From IMG/VR virus record IMGVR_UViG_3300042556_002685, positions 1 through 43,699 of that record: 43,699 bases of DNA; one strand, written 5' to 3'. The position numbers and the translations under genes are program-made. The notes below the pieces were generated by a model. That model was given only the letters and a program-made list of their open reading frames with translations. It did not search any database and was not told the origin of the DNA. This document shows, piece after piece, positions 1-9,975 of this stretch; the stretch's first letter is position 1, and each line of letters begins with the position of its first letter. This DNA comes from a virus.

Positions 1-3000
1 TTAAGGGAATTAGCGGAACCTACGTAGATATTGGATCACCAGATTCTGGCCTTGTAAACGGCATAAAAGTTACCTCTCCAACAACTTTTACCTTCGTGCG
101 CACTGCAGCGGCAACAGAAAGCGGCGCTTGTCAGATAAGAACAAGGAAGGCATACGTGCCAGATTCTACGCATTTGACTATGCCAAGAAACCCAGGGGTG
201 TATGTAAGCGGAAGAACTGCAATAAAGTTTGTTGCCAGCCAGTGGTCTTCGCTGCGCGGCGACCGTTTCTACCTGGACGGCAGCGTTCCGACTGCCGGCG
301 CTGGCACCTCAAAGCTAAGCTCCACCTGGACAATTGTAATGCAGGCAACAGCGCTCCCGACTGCGGGAAACTACGCAGCCATATTCCAGCACGGAACACC
401 CGCGGGCGCACCCTATCTTTCGTTTGGCCTTGACAGTGACGGTCACCCCTGGGCAAGTTTTGTAACTACTGGTGGAAGAACAAAATACACCGCCACGGAC
501 ATTACGCTTGTTGCAGAGGAAGATTGCGTATTGCAGCTAAGAGTTGCCTACTCTACGTCCACGGCGGCTACTGTATACATCTCAAAAAACACTGGAGCAG
601 AACAGGCGCTGTCGGTTACAAACATTTACCGCGGCCTTTGGGATAGCGCACTGCCAGTCCCCTGGAGCAGCTCAGGCGCTGGTACGCTTGTTTTGGGAAT
701 GGAGCAAGACAGTGACTCCACTTACAGATACCCAATCACTGCTCACATTGGCGAGATTATTGCTCACGACATAGACCTTGGGGCAGCGCCAGCACTGGAA
801 CTCCGCGCATGGATGATGCACAAGTGGGCGCTTGTTAACTTCATCGACAGCGACCTAGTGCCGGACTACAGGGACTTGCGCAACGTCCCAAACAACGAGC
901 TTTCTGATTCCAGTCAAGTAAAGAACGCACAGTTTGGTGGGCGAACCCTGAAGCAGGTCCTGGACTCTATTGTCAAAACTACTGGCGCAAGGTTCTGGGT
1001 AGATAAAAACAAGAACTTGCAATACAAAGAACTAAACACCAAGAACCTTGTTAAGAACTCTATTCTGCAGGATGAACGGGCCGTCTCTTCTTCTAGGTAT
1101 TGGAACCTTACTAACTTTGCCGTTGTTACACAGGACCCAGCAGACGCAACAAGGCAGCCAGGTCCGTATGGCTATGGCTACGCGCTGGGCTTCTCTGGGA
1201 CTGCTGCTGGTGAAGCCCACACCGATTTCATTACAGAGAACCCCGACAAGACAACCATCTCGGCAGACGAATACTACTTTGTCTCTGCCTACATGAAGAC
1301 ATCCGACACGACTAAGGCAGCCTTGCGCGTGCACTTCTACGCCTCAGGAACTAACACCGTTGGCTCGTCACACGACATCTCGTTCGTGGACGCAACCCCA
1401 TTGACGCGCAATAACGAGTGGCAGAGAATCTGGTCTATTGTAAAAACCCCAGCAACTACAGCCAAGCTCAGCGTTGGGGCAATAAAGCTTTCTTCCGCAG
1501 CGGCAGTAAGCGTCTACGCAACTAATTTCTCTTGCGTGCAGCTAACAGGCGCTTACGGCTTTGCGGATGAGGGGCTGGCATACGAGCTTGCCCCCGCAAG
1601 ACCCTTCTTGAACAGCGGAGAAACTGACAGCAGCTTTATCCCAATGCCGACGTATCCGTTTGAATCTCCCGACACAATTAGAAGCGGCGGCGCGGTTGCC
1701 AACAGGCTGTACCTCTACGCATCAACAGTTAACTCAGACGAGAACGGCAATACCATTACCAACGAAACCCTTGGCCAATCTGTTCTTGAATACACATACG
1801 ATTACGTGCAGGGTATTTGGAAGTCTCATGGGAAAATCATTGAGGCAAGCCAGGCAGAGGATAAGGCCTCAACGCAATATGAGCTCACTGGGAAAGCGGA
1901 GGCGTTCTTCAAGGATAGCGGGGACACTATCAACTCATACGAGTTTGATCATCCGTATAACGGGTCGGACGCAATCCTTGAAGTTGGCTCTGTAGTCCCA
2001 TACATCTGGTCAGAGGTGGGAGTTGTTGAGCCAATGATCGTAAAGAGCCACAAGACATCCCTCATTGGTTCGGAGCTATACCATCACGTTTCCTTGGAGC
2101 AAGAGCCCGACTATCAGAAAAATGCCCTTGTTCTTATTAGCCGAAGGCAGATGCAGGTTGACCTTGCAACCGCGCCAGAGGCAAGAGACAGGCCGCCTGC
2201 TGTAAGAAATTTCCGTATTGAAAGCGTTGACGCAGATGGTAAACTATCTACCATTGCCAATGAGTTCCGCATGTCGTGGCAATACCCATTTGATGATCCA
2301 CTCGCCCGAGGCGTGCGCGAATCTGGCTTTGAAGTTCAGGTCCGGTGGCGCAAGCGAACTGTTAAGGATATGAACAAGAAAAAAATGGGCGTTCTTCCTG
2401 CAAAAACGCACATTTCTGTCGGTGCCAGCACTGGCGGCGAGCCAGTGCGGATTAAGATTTTTTCCAGGACAACTAAGTTCTCAGGGTTGGCAGTTGGTCA
2501 GCCAGTGGTTATTTCTGGGGCCCCCTACAACGCGGCGGCATCTACGGAAGTTAATCCAAACGGCAGTTATCGCGTTTCTTACGTTGCGGCAAACGGGCTT
2601 TCGTTTGCGTATGAAGTCTTGGCACCAAAGACCACCACCCCAGATGGGCAGGTTACTTACGTAACGAGAAAAGCGGTAAATATCTTGGCAAAGGCCGTGG
2701 CTGTTAAATTCATGGTTAGCTACACGGCCAGGCAGGGCGGCACATTTGGCGAGTGGAAAAACATCAACACCAAGATTACTGGGACAAGCTTTGCGTGGAA
2801 CCCCGTGAGCAGCGGCCCTATTAGCGCGACGACCGCCTCGGAGATCAGCAGCATTGGCGGGCAGGCAGACCTGGACTTTCAGTTCAGAATCCGCGCAGTG
2901 GCCACAAATTCATCTAACGTATCTGTTTACTCAGTGTATACTGTATACCCATCTGGCGATGACTTTATGACAATCGCTACAACTAAAACCCTGGAGGGGT

Positions 3001-3002
3001 AA
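1..3002 (+). CDS. Large tail/baseplate protein, 5' end missing
   Basis: The reading frame is open back to the first base of the window, so the N-terminus lies upstream; at least 999 residues are present. The first ~250 residues look like a concanavalin/LamG-type beta sandwich (alternating hydrophobic strands, a Trp/Tyr-rich jelly-roll style). A central beta-rich part follows, and the C-terminal ~250 residues look like fibronectin type III modules split by an insertion. This architecture is usual for phage tail-tip or central fibre proteins that contact the host surface. The stop codon overlaps the next start by one base (TAATG), so the next gene is probably translationally coupled. The structural role is confident from context; the exact virion position is inference. 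Confidence 0.75.
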   Translation, partial: KGISGTYVDIGSPDSGLVNGIKVTSPTTFTFVRTAAATESGACQIRTRKAYVPDSTHLTMPRNPGVYVSGRTAIKFVASQWSSLRGDRFYLDGSVPTAGAGTSKLSSTWTIVMQATALPTAGNYAAIFQHGTPAGAPYLSFGLDSDGHPWASFVTTGGRTKYTATDITLVAEEDCVLQLRVAYSTSTAATVYISKNTGAEQALSVTNIYRGLWDSALPVPWSSSGAGTLVLGMEQDSDSTYRYPITAHIGEIIAHDIDLGAAPALELRAWMMHKWALVNFIDSDLVPDYRDLRNVPNNELSDSSQVKNAQFGGRTLKQVLDSIVKTTGARFWVDKNKNLQYKELNTKNLVKNSILQDERAVSSSRYWNLTNFAVVTQDPADATRQPGPYGYGYALGFSGTAAGEAHTDFITENPDKTTISADEYYFVSAYMKTSDTTKAALRVHFYASGTNTVGSSHDISFVDATPLTRNNEWQRIWSIVKTPATTAKLSVGAIKLSSAAAVSVYATNFSCVQLTGAYGFADEGLAYELAPARPFLNSGETDSSFIPMPTYPFESPDTIRSGGAVANRLYLYASTVNSDENGNTITNETLGQSVLEYTYDYVQGIWKSHGKIIEASQAEDKASTQYELTGKAEAFFKDSGDTINSYEFDHPYNGSDAILEVGSVVPYIWSEVGVVEPMIVKSHKTSLIGSELYHHVSLEQEPDYQKNALVLISRRQMQVDLATAPEARDRPPAVRNFRIESVDADGKLSTIANEFRMSWQYPFDDPLARGVRESGFEVQVRWRKRTVKDMNKKKMGVLPAKTHISVGASTGGEPVRIKIFSRTTKFSGLAVGQPVVISGAPYNAAASTEVNPNGSYRVSYVAANGLSFAYEVLAPKTTTPDGQVTYVTRKAVNILAKAVAVKFMVSYTARQGGTFGEWKNINTKITGTSFAWNPVSSGPISATTASEISSIGGQADLDFQFRIRAVATNSSNVSVYSVYTVYPSGDDFMTIATTKTLEG

Positions 3003-5047
3003 TGGCCGAAGAGTACCTGGCAAATAGTAAAATACGAAGGATTGTTTCCGCGCCAATCCCTGGCGCCGAAAATCCTGTAAGCGCACTTACTGTTGAGAAC
3101 GGCGAGATTCGCATTGTTAATCCAACTGACGTTACGGATTCCTCTGGCAATCAGGTTGCCGCTGGCGCTGGGACCCTTCTTTCCGCCGGCAACGGCGACG
3201 CCTCAATTAATGCTTCGTACATTAAGACTGGCGTGCTTGACGCCAACCTTGTCCGTACCGGTCAACTCCAAACTATTGCCTCTTGGAACAACAAAAACTA
3301 TGGCTCTGTTGAAGATTCCATTGAGGCTCAGCAGGGATATACGGGCGGATACCTCTACCTGACTGACTGGTTAACCGTATCGCCAAACGTAGTGTATGCC
3401 GCCTTTGCCACCTGGGGAGACTACCTGAGCGGCACCACGACTGGCACTACCGCTGCTGCAACATACTTTTCTGTTGGCGACTACATCCGCGTTACTGGCG
3501 CAAACTTTGGCACACCTGACGACAACACGCAGGCAGATGGGGAGAATGCAAACGTCGGTGTTGTTGACCAAGATGACGGCCCAGTTGCATACGGGCGGGT
3601 CGTTGCCGTAGACACAGCTGGTACGGGAATCTTTTACACGGTAGAAGACACTGGCAAAACCGAACTTGAAGCAGGCAAGGTGGCAAGAAGCCAAGCATTT
3701 ATTCCGACAATGTCTAAGGCCCATAAGATTATTAGCGTTACCTCTGCTCAGTTGCCCGCTCCAAACCCGGCCCAGGTCTATGAAGTTATTGTCACCACAT
3801 CAGATGCTCATTACTTTGTCCCAGGCGATTACATAGAGCTTTACAACTGCGGCGCAATATATAGCGGTGTTTGGTACGTTGTAAATACACCAGCAGAGGA
3901 TGTCTTTACTTTCCGCCATCGCTTTGGCGTTGATTCAGCGGCAGCACTTAACGGGGCAGAGCTCCCGTCAATCGAGACACCTGTTGCCATTCGCGTTCGC
4001 AAGACTTACGCGGTGTCCGCCAACGGCGACCTTACGGCTGCTTCTTTGAATATCCAGACTGCTCGCACGCAGGAAGGCGGCGATCCAATCTTCCAGGTGT
4101 TGAACGACAGCGTCATCATCCGCAAGCCAGACGGCACCATCCTTCTCAGCGCCAACACCGTCGGGTCATCTATTGACGTCGGCACCGTGACTGCGGACGA
4201 GATTACCGTTGGGGGAGACATTGACGCAAACCAGGTTGTGCGCGTCGGCACTAACGTCAGCCCATCCTTCCAGGGTATCTGGGCAGGCAATGCCAACCCA
4301 GACTTGGCAGAGTTCTCTGTCGACCTTGACGGCAATCTCAGGGCGGTCTCGGGGGCAATCGGCGGCTGGACCATTGGCGCAACGGAACTGTACAGCTCCG
4401 AAATTTACCTGAACAGTGGCGGGCGCCTGCAAATTGGCAACTCCGCCGAGATTACTAATCAGGACGGAGTGACCACCGGCAACAACGTTTTCTATATTGA
4501 CGACGAGCAAGGTATGTGGATAGGAAACGCCGACATTGAGCAGGCTCCGTTTAGGGTCAACCTAGATGGCTCTATTGCCGCAAACAAGGCAACCATTACG
4601 GATTTGAGCGTTGACTCCCTGCGAATGGACGGCCGCGTCAGATTTGGCACAAGCAACGGCCAGCTTGAATCCTTCCAGGTTTTGAGTGGCGACCTTCAAG
4701 GCGTAGCCGCCCAGTGGAATCAGGACGGTTTGCAGATCTCCAATGGGGATATTACAAACTCCGACAAGATATATATTAACGGTAGCCAGATTGAGCTTCT
4801 TGCGGCAGATGGGACATCTCTAAATGCGATTACCGCGCAAGGAATTAACGCAAGCACTATTACGTTTGGGGCTTTGCCTGGCGGCTCTAACTTGATCCCA
4901 AACTCTTCTTTTGAGTTCGCTCCATTCTCACTAGGAGCAACCGGAATCCCAAACAACACCGCAGGAATTGGAACAGCGTTTAATATTACAGAAACAGGAA
5001 ATACAACGGCAGGGTTTACAATGGTGCTGAGCTATTATGGCTACTAA
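3002..5047 (+). CDS. Tail fibre/baseplate-type structural protein
   Basis: 681 residues, start coupled to the preceding tail gene by TAATG. The sequence is beta-rich with repeated short motifs of the type 'ITADEITVGGDIDAN' and 'GGWTIGATELYS', which recur in phage tail proteins as fibre-shaft repeats. No enzymatic motif is visible. The N-terminal ~40 residues (MAEEYLANSKIRRIV) may be the attachment segment. It ends with a 10-base overlap into the next fibre gene. The protein is most likely part of the same distal tail structure as its two neighbours. Receptor-binding versus shaft role cannot be decided from sequence alone. Confidence 0.7.
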   Translation: MAEEYLANSKIRRIVSAPIPGAENPVSALTVENGEIRIVNPTDVTDSSGNQVAAGAGTLLSAGNGDASINASYIKTGVLDANLVRTGQLQTIASWNNKNYGSVEDSIEAQQGYTGGYLYLTDWLTVSPNVVYAAFATWGDYLSGTTTGTTAAATYFSVGDYIRVTGANFGTPDDNTQADGENANVGVVDQDDGPVAYGRVVAVDTAGTGIFYTVEDTGKTELEAGKVARSQAFIPTMSKAHKIISVTSAQLPAPNPAQVYEVIVTTSDAHYFVPGDYIELYNCGAIYSGVWYVVNTPAEDVFTFRHRFGVDSAAALNGAELPSIETPVAIRVRKTYAVSANGDLTAASLNIQTARTQEGGDPIFQVLNDSVIIRKPDGTILLSANTVGSSIDVGTVTADEITVGGDIDANQVVRVGTNVSPSFQGIWAGNANPDLAEFSVDLDGNLRAVSGAIGGWTIGATELYSSEIYLNSGGRLQIGNSAEITNQDGVTTGNNVFYIDDEQGMWIGNADIEQAPFRVNLDGSIAANKATITDLSVDSLRMDGRVRFGTSNGQLESFQVLSGDLQGVAAQWNQDGLQISNGDITNSDKIYINGSQIELLAADGTSLNAITAQGINASTITFGALPGGSNLIPNSSFEFAPFSLGATGIPNNTAGIGTAFNITETGNTTAGFTMVLSYYGY

Positions 5048-8000
5048 AAACTTTACTATTTCTAAGGACGCTTCGGTAGTTTATACCAGCTCGGGCCAAA
5101 ACCTCGGCCAGGGAGCAGGAGACAACGTTGCGGTTGGCTATATCAGCTCTACGGGCTGGTTGATGCGCGGCCTTATGGAATTTAACTGCGATTTTACTGG
5201 TGTAACTTCAATTACCAGCGCAACGCTTTATGTGCAGGCATATAACCGCGCCGGTCAGAACAATACAATCTGGGAAATGGGTAGCGGTATGGACATCTAC
5301 CGCAACACATCTTCTTGGTCCGAGGGAAACAAGGGCGCAGATGGAGTTTGGTACAGCACAAACGCTGTTACCTGGTCAAACAAGCCAGCCTACACCTCTA
5401 CGGGGTTTAAGCGCATTACCACTGCGCAAATTCCAAACGCAACCCCGGACCTAGGCGACGTTTACGCACTGGACGTTACGGACATTGTTCGATCTTGGGC
5501 ACCTGTTACCGTAACTGGCGGCAGCGGCTCTGCAAACTATGGCGTTACATTGAAGATGGTAAACGAAACGTCGGCCAACGGCGGCGGCGTTGAATTCCGC
5601 ACAAAGGAAGACAGCTCAATCAATGGCGGCTCTTCCTATGCTGGGGCTTTTATTGTCCTCACGTATGACTCCACAACCGCCCCAACTGCAACTCCGTCAG
5701 AGCCAACAATTACGGGTGAAGTTGCATCAATTTACAACCTTGGCGACACAGAACTTACCTGGAGCGAGACAAGCAAAACAGCGCTTCCGGTTCTTGCCTG
5801 GTCTTACGCTGCCAACGGCGGTGGCGCGCAAACCTCTTGGCGCGTTAGGATTTATGACAATTCTACTGGCGGAAGTACAATCTTTGATTCCGGAACGGTA
5901 ACTGCTTCTGGCTATCAAAATGCAAGCTCACTAAACGTCCCGAGATACAACAATACCGCTGGGGGAAATACTGATTATGTGGCAACCTATTGCCCTGGCC
6001 CAACAGCGCTGCAAGGAACACTTCCCGACAACGGGGGAATTTGGGCATCTGGCTACGACGGCCTTGAAGGCGGAGATCAGTATTGGTGGAACGTTGAGGT
6101 AACTAGTGCCGCCGGTTTGACTAGCACCGCCACCACTAGATACCCCTTTAAGGTCCGCTGGGGCCAAGACGCATACTACTTTGACCTTGGCGCCTCATAT
6201 GCAACCACCGCCGAACATCAAACAACCATTAACGCCGCGACTGGCGGAGCACAGGCCGTTCGACTATACGCGTCAAGCTCTTCATCTACCGTTGTCCCAA
6301 CAGTTTGGTACTCCTCGCTAACCGCAGCGACGCCAGCAGACAATCAGTACATGTGGGTTCTGGTAAGGCTTGCGCAAAACGCAAATGCAACGGGAGCCCC
6401 ATCAGTTTCTGGCCTTGATGCATCTTGGAATTCCTCCACAACGCAACCAGACGGATGGGCAATTGACACTACGGCTGGTGCTCACGAACTTGCGCTGACC
6501 CCCTCGCGCAAAAGATTTGGAACGAGGTCTGCAAAGTTTACCGTCGCGGGAACATCTGGTTCAATTAGCGCCTATAGAAATACAGTAGGCGACGGCATTC
6601 CCGTAAGCCCAAACACTGTGTACACTTTTTCCTGCTACGTCTATGACAATGGCACCGCTGGGGTTAGCACTACTGGAATTATCAAGCTAAAAGTATTCCA
6701 GGGTGACGGGTCAAGTGCCGTCTTGGCTGATGCAGACCTGCTTGCGACCTCTGACCCGCACACATCATTCCCTGCTATTGACAAAGATCCAACAAGCGGC
6801 ATTGGCTGGCGCAGAATGTCTGTTACGTTTTCAAGCGGCGGAGTTTCTGTTATTCGACCAGCAGTGGAGTGCACGGATTTCACTCCCGGAAAAATTATCT
6901 TTGTTGATGGCGCTCTTGTTGAGGAAGGTTCGGTTATCCGATCTTACACTCCGGGCACTGTTAACTCCCCAGCCGTTGTTGAGGGGATGGGCGTTCAGAT
7001 TGACGCGGCTGCTGGCGGAAAGATGCGCCTTCGCGGGTCTGGCGGTGGGGAGCGGAATGTCGTTGAGTTGGGCGTAGACGGACTGTCATTTGGCGGCTCG
7101 GCCAGCCCAGCAAACCTTTACTCGCCCGAAGCAGATGTTCTTGCTTCAGATCAGCAGATCCGATCTTACTTCTCTCCCGCATTCAGGGCAGAGACTGGAA
7201 CCTCAACTGGAGGTGCGTTTAGGTCTCAGGCCGAAACAGACACTGCAGCAAGGTTTAACATTAGGACAGACGGTCAGCTTACTTGGGGAGATGGTTCGGC
7301 GGCAACCGATACTAACCTATATCGCTCGGCGGCAAACGTTCTTAAAACAGACGACACTTTCAATGTCCCAAGCATCGTTATGCCCGGCTCTACGTCAGGT
7401 ACAATTACCGTCAATCCAACTGCTGCTGCCGGAACCACCGTACTTACGTTGCCGGCCACTACTGGAACAGTTGCCCTAACAAGCCAGATCCCAAGCATTG
7501 CCGGAACTACATTTGACCTTACCGGGGACGTCACAATGACCGCCGCTGCGCTGAACATTGGCTCAGCCAACAGCTATGTTGTTTCCGTTGACAATGATAG
7601 TCATAGCCATACGGGGGCGACCCTCTCTGCAATTCCAGGGGGGGACATTAACGCCGGATCAATAACTGGCACACAGATTGCTGGACTAACAATTACTGGC
7701 GCAAACATTGCAGCGGCTACCATCACCGCTGCAAAGATTGCGTCAAACACCATTACTGCCGCTGAGATTGCTGCTGATGCCATTGGGGCATCCGAGCTTT
7801 CAGACACCATTTCAATCACAACAAGCGGCACCATGACCCCAACCGGTACCGCCGACATTACCGGCACTTCGGGCTACAACTCCGTCTACATGGGCGGTTC
7901 GAGCGGTGTCTCAAAGCGTTTCTATCGCTTTACTGGTGTGTCTGAAGAGCGATTAAAGGAAAATATTACACCGACGTCTCTGGCGGCAGATGCCATTTAC

Positions 8001-8267
8001 GGATTAAACCCTATCGACTTTAACTTTAGGGCCTCCGCCAGCGAGTTGTACCCAAATATTGAATTCCCAACCACCCGACAGTGGGGTCTAACCGTTGAAA
8101 ATGCGCGCGAGGTATTCCCCTCTGCCGTTAGCGGCGGACAAAACGGCGAACCTTACGGCATCCACTGGGAGCGCATTTACTTTGGCATGCTTGTAGCCAT
8201 TAAAGACCTAAACGCTCGCGTGCTTACCCTTGAAGAAAAAATAGCAGAACTCGAAGGGCGTGAATAA
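5037..8267 (+). CDS. Tail fibre with DNRLRE-like N-domain and C-terminal S74 chaperone
   Basis: 1076 residues. The first ~210 residues resemble a DNRLRE-type beta domain. Ig/Fn3-like sheets follow, then a segment around 480-640 resembling a carbohydrate-binding jelly roll, and then a fibre shaft with TIT/AKIA-type repeats (about 870-930). The last ~108 residues match the intramolecular chaperone of endosialidase (peptidase S74): the motif SEERLKENI places the Ser and Lys expected for self-cleavage near residues 969 and 974, and the protein ends in a heptad coiled coil (LNARVLTLEEKIAEL). In that family the chaperone trimerises the fibre and is then cut off. The protein is therefore probably a trimeric host-binding fibre whose mature form lacks the C-terminus. 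Confidence 0.85.
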   Translation: MATKNFTISKDASVVYTSSGQNLGQGAGDNVAVGYISSTGWLMRGLMEFNCDFTGVTSITSATLYVQAYNRAGQNNTIWEMGSGMDIYRNTSSWSEGNKGADGVWYSTNAVTWSNKPAYTSTGFKRITTAQIPNATPDLGDVYALDVTDIVRSWAPVTVTGGSGSANYGVTLKMVNETSANGGGVEFRTKEDSSINGGSSYAGAFIVLTYDSTTAPTATPSEPTITGEVASIYNLGDTELTWSETSKTALPVLAWSYAANGGGAQTSWRVRIYDNSTGGSTIFDSGTVTASGYQNASSLNVPRYNNTAGGNTDYVATYCPGPTALQGTLPDNGGIWASGYDGLEGGDQYWWNVEVTSAAGLTSTATTRYPFKVRWGQDAYYFDLGASYATTAEHQTTINAATGGAQAVRLYASSSSSTVVPTVWYSSLTAATPADNQYMWVLVRLAQNANATGAPSVSGLDASWNSSTTQPDGWAIDTTAGAHELALTPSRKRFGTRSAKFTVAGTSGSISAYRNTVGDGIPVSPNTVYTFSCYVYDNGTAGVSTTGIIKLKVFQGDGSSAVLADADLLATSDPHTSFPAIDKDPTSGIGWRRMSVTFSSGGVSVIRPAVECTDFTPGKIIFVDGALVEEGSVIRSYTPGTVNSPAVVEGMGVQIDAAAGGKMRLRGSGGGERNVVELGVDGLSFGGSASPANLYSPEADVLASDQQIRSYFSPAFRAETGTSTGGAFRSQAETDTAARFNIRTDGQLTWGDGSAATDTNLYRSAANVLKTDDTFNVPSIVMPGSTSGTITVNPTAAAGTTVLTLPATTGTVALTSQIPSIAGTTFDLTGDVTMTAAALNIGSANSYVVSVDNDSHSHTGATLSAIPGGDINAGSITGTQIAGLTITGANIAAATITAAKIASNTITAAEIAADAIGASELSDTISITTSGTMTPTGTADITGTSGYNSVYMGGSSGVSKRFYRFTGVSEERLKENITPTSLAADAIYGLNPIDFNFRASASELYPNIEFPTTRQWGLTVENAREVFPSAVSGGQNGEPYGIHWERIYFGMLVAIKDLNARVLTLEEKIAELEGRE

Positions 8268-8330
8268 ATAATCACCTCCAGGTAAAATACTGTTCTGCCT
8301 CGTAGCGGGCAATTCAGCATGGAGGTTCTT

Positions 8331-9071
8331 ATGGGAGTTCAGTTTAGGGTTAAGTCACAGCTAGAATCGGACGCTGAGGCCAAGAAAGGCATTCTTGATG
8401 ACTGCGGGCCTTCGTCTATGGCGGCATGCGTGTCTTGGGCGTTTAAATACGCCCCAGGGAAGGATTTCTCTGCTGCGGATGGCGTGGCCGCAAAGGCAAA
8501 GGCAACGGGAAAAGTCGAGAAGCAGGGCGTGTCCGACAACGGCTCGTCTCTCGGCGATCTCATTAAGACTGCTCGTGTTCTAGGCGCCGAAGCCCGCTGG
8601 GCGAAGGACTGGAACGACGTCATTGCAAGCGCCAAGGCTGGCGCAGCAATCGGCGTGTGGGTTGAACAGCCAGCCGGCTACCCAAAGGGTCTTGAAATCT
8701 CCGAGTGGCACGAAAAGTGGAAGCGTTGGTGGTGGGTTAAGCAGAAGCAGCCTAACCGAACCTACGGCCACATGACTGCTGCTGTCTGGGACAAGGATCT
8801 CGGATGGCAATGGATTTGCCCAACGCGTTCCGGCAAGGGCAAGGAGCAGTTTGGGGTCCTCATTAGCGAGGATACTCTGCTTAAGCTGGCCGATAGCAAG
8901 CGTGTTTCCAAGAAGCACGTTGCCCCGGCATTTAAGCACGTCATCATCGTCTCTGCGCCAAAGGGATGGGTCGCACCGACCCCAGCACCAACACCAGCGC
9001 CTGCACCAGCACCAGTTCCGGTTGCGCCGGTTCCGTGCCCTGCGTGCGGCGGCACTGGCATCAAGAAGTAA
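8331..9071 (+). CDS. C39-like cysteine peptidase, candidate endolysin
   Basis: 246 residues. The ATG at 8331 is chosen because GGAGG at 8321-8325 sits five bases before it; the ATG at 8319 is itself part of that ribosome-binding region. A Cys in DDCGPSSMAA (residue 25) and a His in YGHMTAAVWD (residue 147) fit the Cys/His pair of C39/papain-like peptidases. A Pro/Ala-rich linker follows (about 212-236), and the protein ends in CPACGGTG, a small zinc-knuckle-like motif resembling those of DnaJ. The gene precedes a holin-like gene, which supports a peptidoglycan cross-link hydrolase role. No signal peptide is seen, so export would need the holin. A virion maturation peptidase is the main alternative. 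Confidence 0.6.
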   Translation: MGVQFRVKSQLESDAEAKKGILDDCGPSSMAACVSWAFKYAPGKDFSAADGVAAKAKATGKVEKQGVSDNGSSLGDLIKTARVLGAEARWAKDWNDVIASAKAGAAIGVWVEQPAGYPKGLEISEWHEKWKRWWWVKQKQPNRTYGHMTAAVWDKDLGWQWICPTRSGKGKEQFGVLISEDTLLKLADSKRVSKKHVAPAFKHVIIVSAPKGWVAPTPAPTPAPAPAPVPVAPVPCPACGGTGIKK

Positions 9072-9085
9072 TTAGGAGGTTTATC

Positions 9086-9478
9086 ATGAGCGCAATTATT
9101 GCAAAAGTTAAGTGGATTTTTGATAACACGGGCATTGACGAGGCGCTTCTCGAAGCGTTCCGCGTTGGTCTTGCAACCGGTATCGCCGTGATGCTTGCTA
9201 CTGGCGCCCCAATTCTGGACATGACCAACGACGACTTCCGAACCGTTGCGTCGGGTGCCATTGCGGCTACCCTCCAGGTTATTGTTCGGGCCCTCAACCC
9301 AGAGGACACTAAGTTCGGCGTCGGCAAGGCAAAGGCCGTTAAGGCTGAGGAGAAGGCCGCCCTTGCGGACACCTCCCACATTGCCGGCTCCGCCATCGAC
9401 ACCGACGGCGACGGCATTGCCGACGAGCTTGCTGGCAGCCTTGCTGGCGAGGCCTGGGACGAAGAGACTACCAAGTAA
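9086..9478 (+). CDS. Holin-like small membrane protein
   Basis: 130 residues with a strong SD (AGGAGG) six bases before the ATG. Two hydrophobic stretches are visible: about residues 23-43 (AFRVGLATGIAVMLATGAP) and 54-68 (ASGAIAATLQVIVRAL). The C-terminus is acidic and soluble and carries DTDGDGIADE, a calcium-binding loop of the thrombospondin-3/dockerin type. Position directly after the endolysin candidate, size and membrane topology suggest a holin that times lysis. The calcium-loop tail is unusual for holins. Function is inferred from context only. Confidence 0.5.
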   Translation: MSAIIAKVKWIFDNTGIDEALLEAFRVGLATGIAVMLATGAPILDMTNDDFRTVASGAIAATLQVIVRALNPEDTKFGVGKAKAVKAEEKAALADTSHIAGSAIDTDGDGIADELAGSLAGEAWDEETTK

Positions 9479-9483
9479 TGTGG

Positions 9484-9509
9484 TATAGTGCACTTACGGC
9501 AAAAAGCCG
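9484..9509 (+). promoter_or_regulatory. Possible promoter with 5' hairpin before the H1-like gene
   Basis: A TATAGT hexamer at 9484-9489 has its predicted start near 9496. A hairpin CGGC-AAAAA-GCCG occupies 9497-9509, the same promoter-then-hairpin layout seen throughout the right-hand region. No good -35 box is visible, so the promoter may be weak or activator-dependent. Confidence 0.35.
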
Positions 9510-9530
9510 CAAGTCGCAAGGAGGCCACTG

Positions 9531-9716
9531 ATGGTCAAGAGCAAGAAGGTAGCCCCAAAGGCTGCCGCCAAGCCGGCTGTGAAGCCTGCTGCCAAAGCCG
9601 CCGCTAAGCCAGCTGCAAAGCCGGTTAAGAAGGCGCCAGCAAAGAAGGCCGTAGTGGCCCCAAAGGCTGAAAAGAAGTCCCTTCTTGGGAAGGTCGGGTC
9701 CTGGTTTAAGCGTTAA
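9531..9716 (+). CDS. Lys/Ala/Pro-rich histone-H1-like small protein
   Basis: 61 residues, SD AAGGAGG upstream. Most of the protein is repeats of the AAKPA/KKAPAKKA type, like the tails of histone H1 and of bacterial H1-like proteins. It ends in KSLLGKVGSWFKR, a short amphipathic basic helix. Low complexity makes homology unsafe. Nucleic-acid binding is the obvious guess; the amphipathic end could instead contact membranes, since the gene follows the lysis-type genes. It lies convergent to a histone-deacetylase-fold gene 260 bases away. Confidence 0.6.
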   Translation: MVKSKKVAPKAAAKPAVKPAAKAAAKPAAKPVKKAPAKKAVVAPKAEKKSLLGKVGSWFKR

Positions 9717-9744
9717 CGCCAACTAGGGCGGCTGATACGGAGTA

Positions 9745-9775
9745 CGCCCCGCATGTGCGGGGCGTTTCTCTTTCT
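9745..9775 (+). terminator. Rho-independent terminator
   Basis: Perfect stem CGCCCCGC (9745-9752) and GCGGGGCG (9757-9764) with loop ATGT, followed by TTTCTCTTTC. It closes the plus-strand tail and lysis unit where it meets the convergent minus-strand genes. Confidence 0.85.
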
Positions 9776-9974
9776 ACAGGAAAATATCCGTACCGTTACC
9801 GCGCTTGTCGGTAGTAGCCCAGCCTTCACCCTTGAAGACAACGCCAGCACCGCCAATAAGAATGCGCATAGGCTCCGCACACTTCTCGCACGGATACTCA
9901 GACTCATCGCTCATAGGGTGAACGACCTCAATGACCGATTCACACTTGTCGCACTTGTAGTCGTACGTTGGCAT
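9774..9974 (-). CDS. FmdB-type zinc ribbon protein
   Basis: 66 residues, starting at the ATG of MPTYDYKC (9974), the canonical start of this family; GAGGG lies just upstream. Two CxxC pairs (YKCDKC and YPCEKC) and the segment ending VFKGEGW match the FmdB/CxxC_CxxC_SSSS putative regulatory domain (PF09723), which is about this size. Its molecular role is unknown; zinc binding is expected. It sits one base downstream of the deacetylase-like gene in the same direction, so both are probably on one mRNA. Confidence 0.85.
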   Translation of the reverse strand: MPTYDYKCDKCESVIEVVHPMSDESEYPCEKCAEPMRILIGGAGVVFKGEGWATTDKRGNGTDIFL

Positions 9975-9975
9975 C

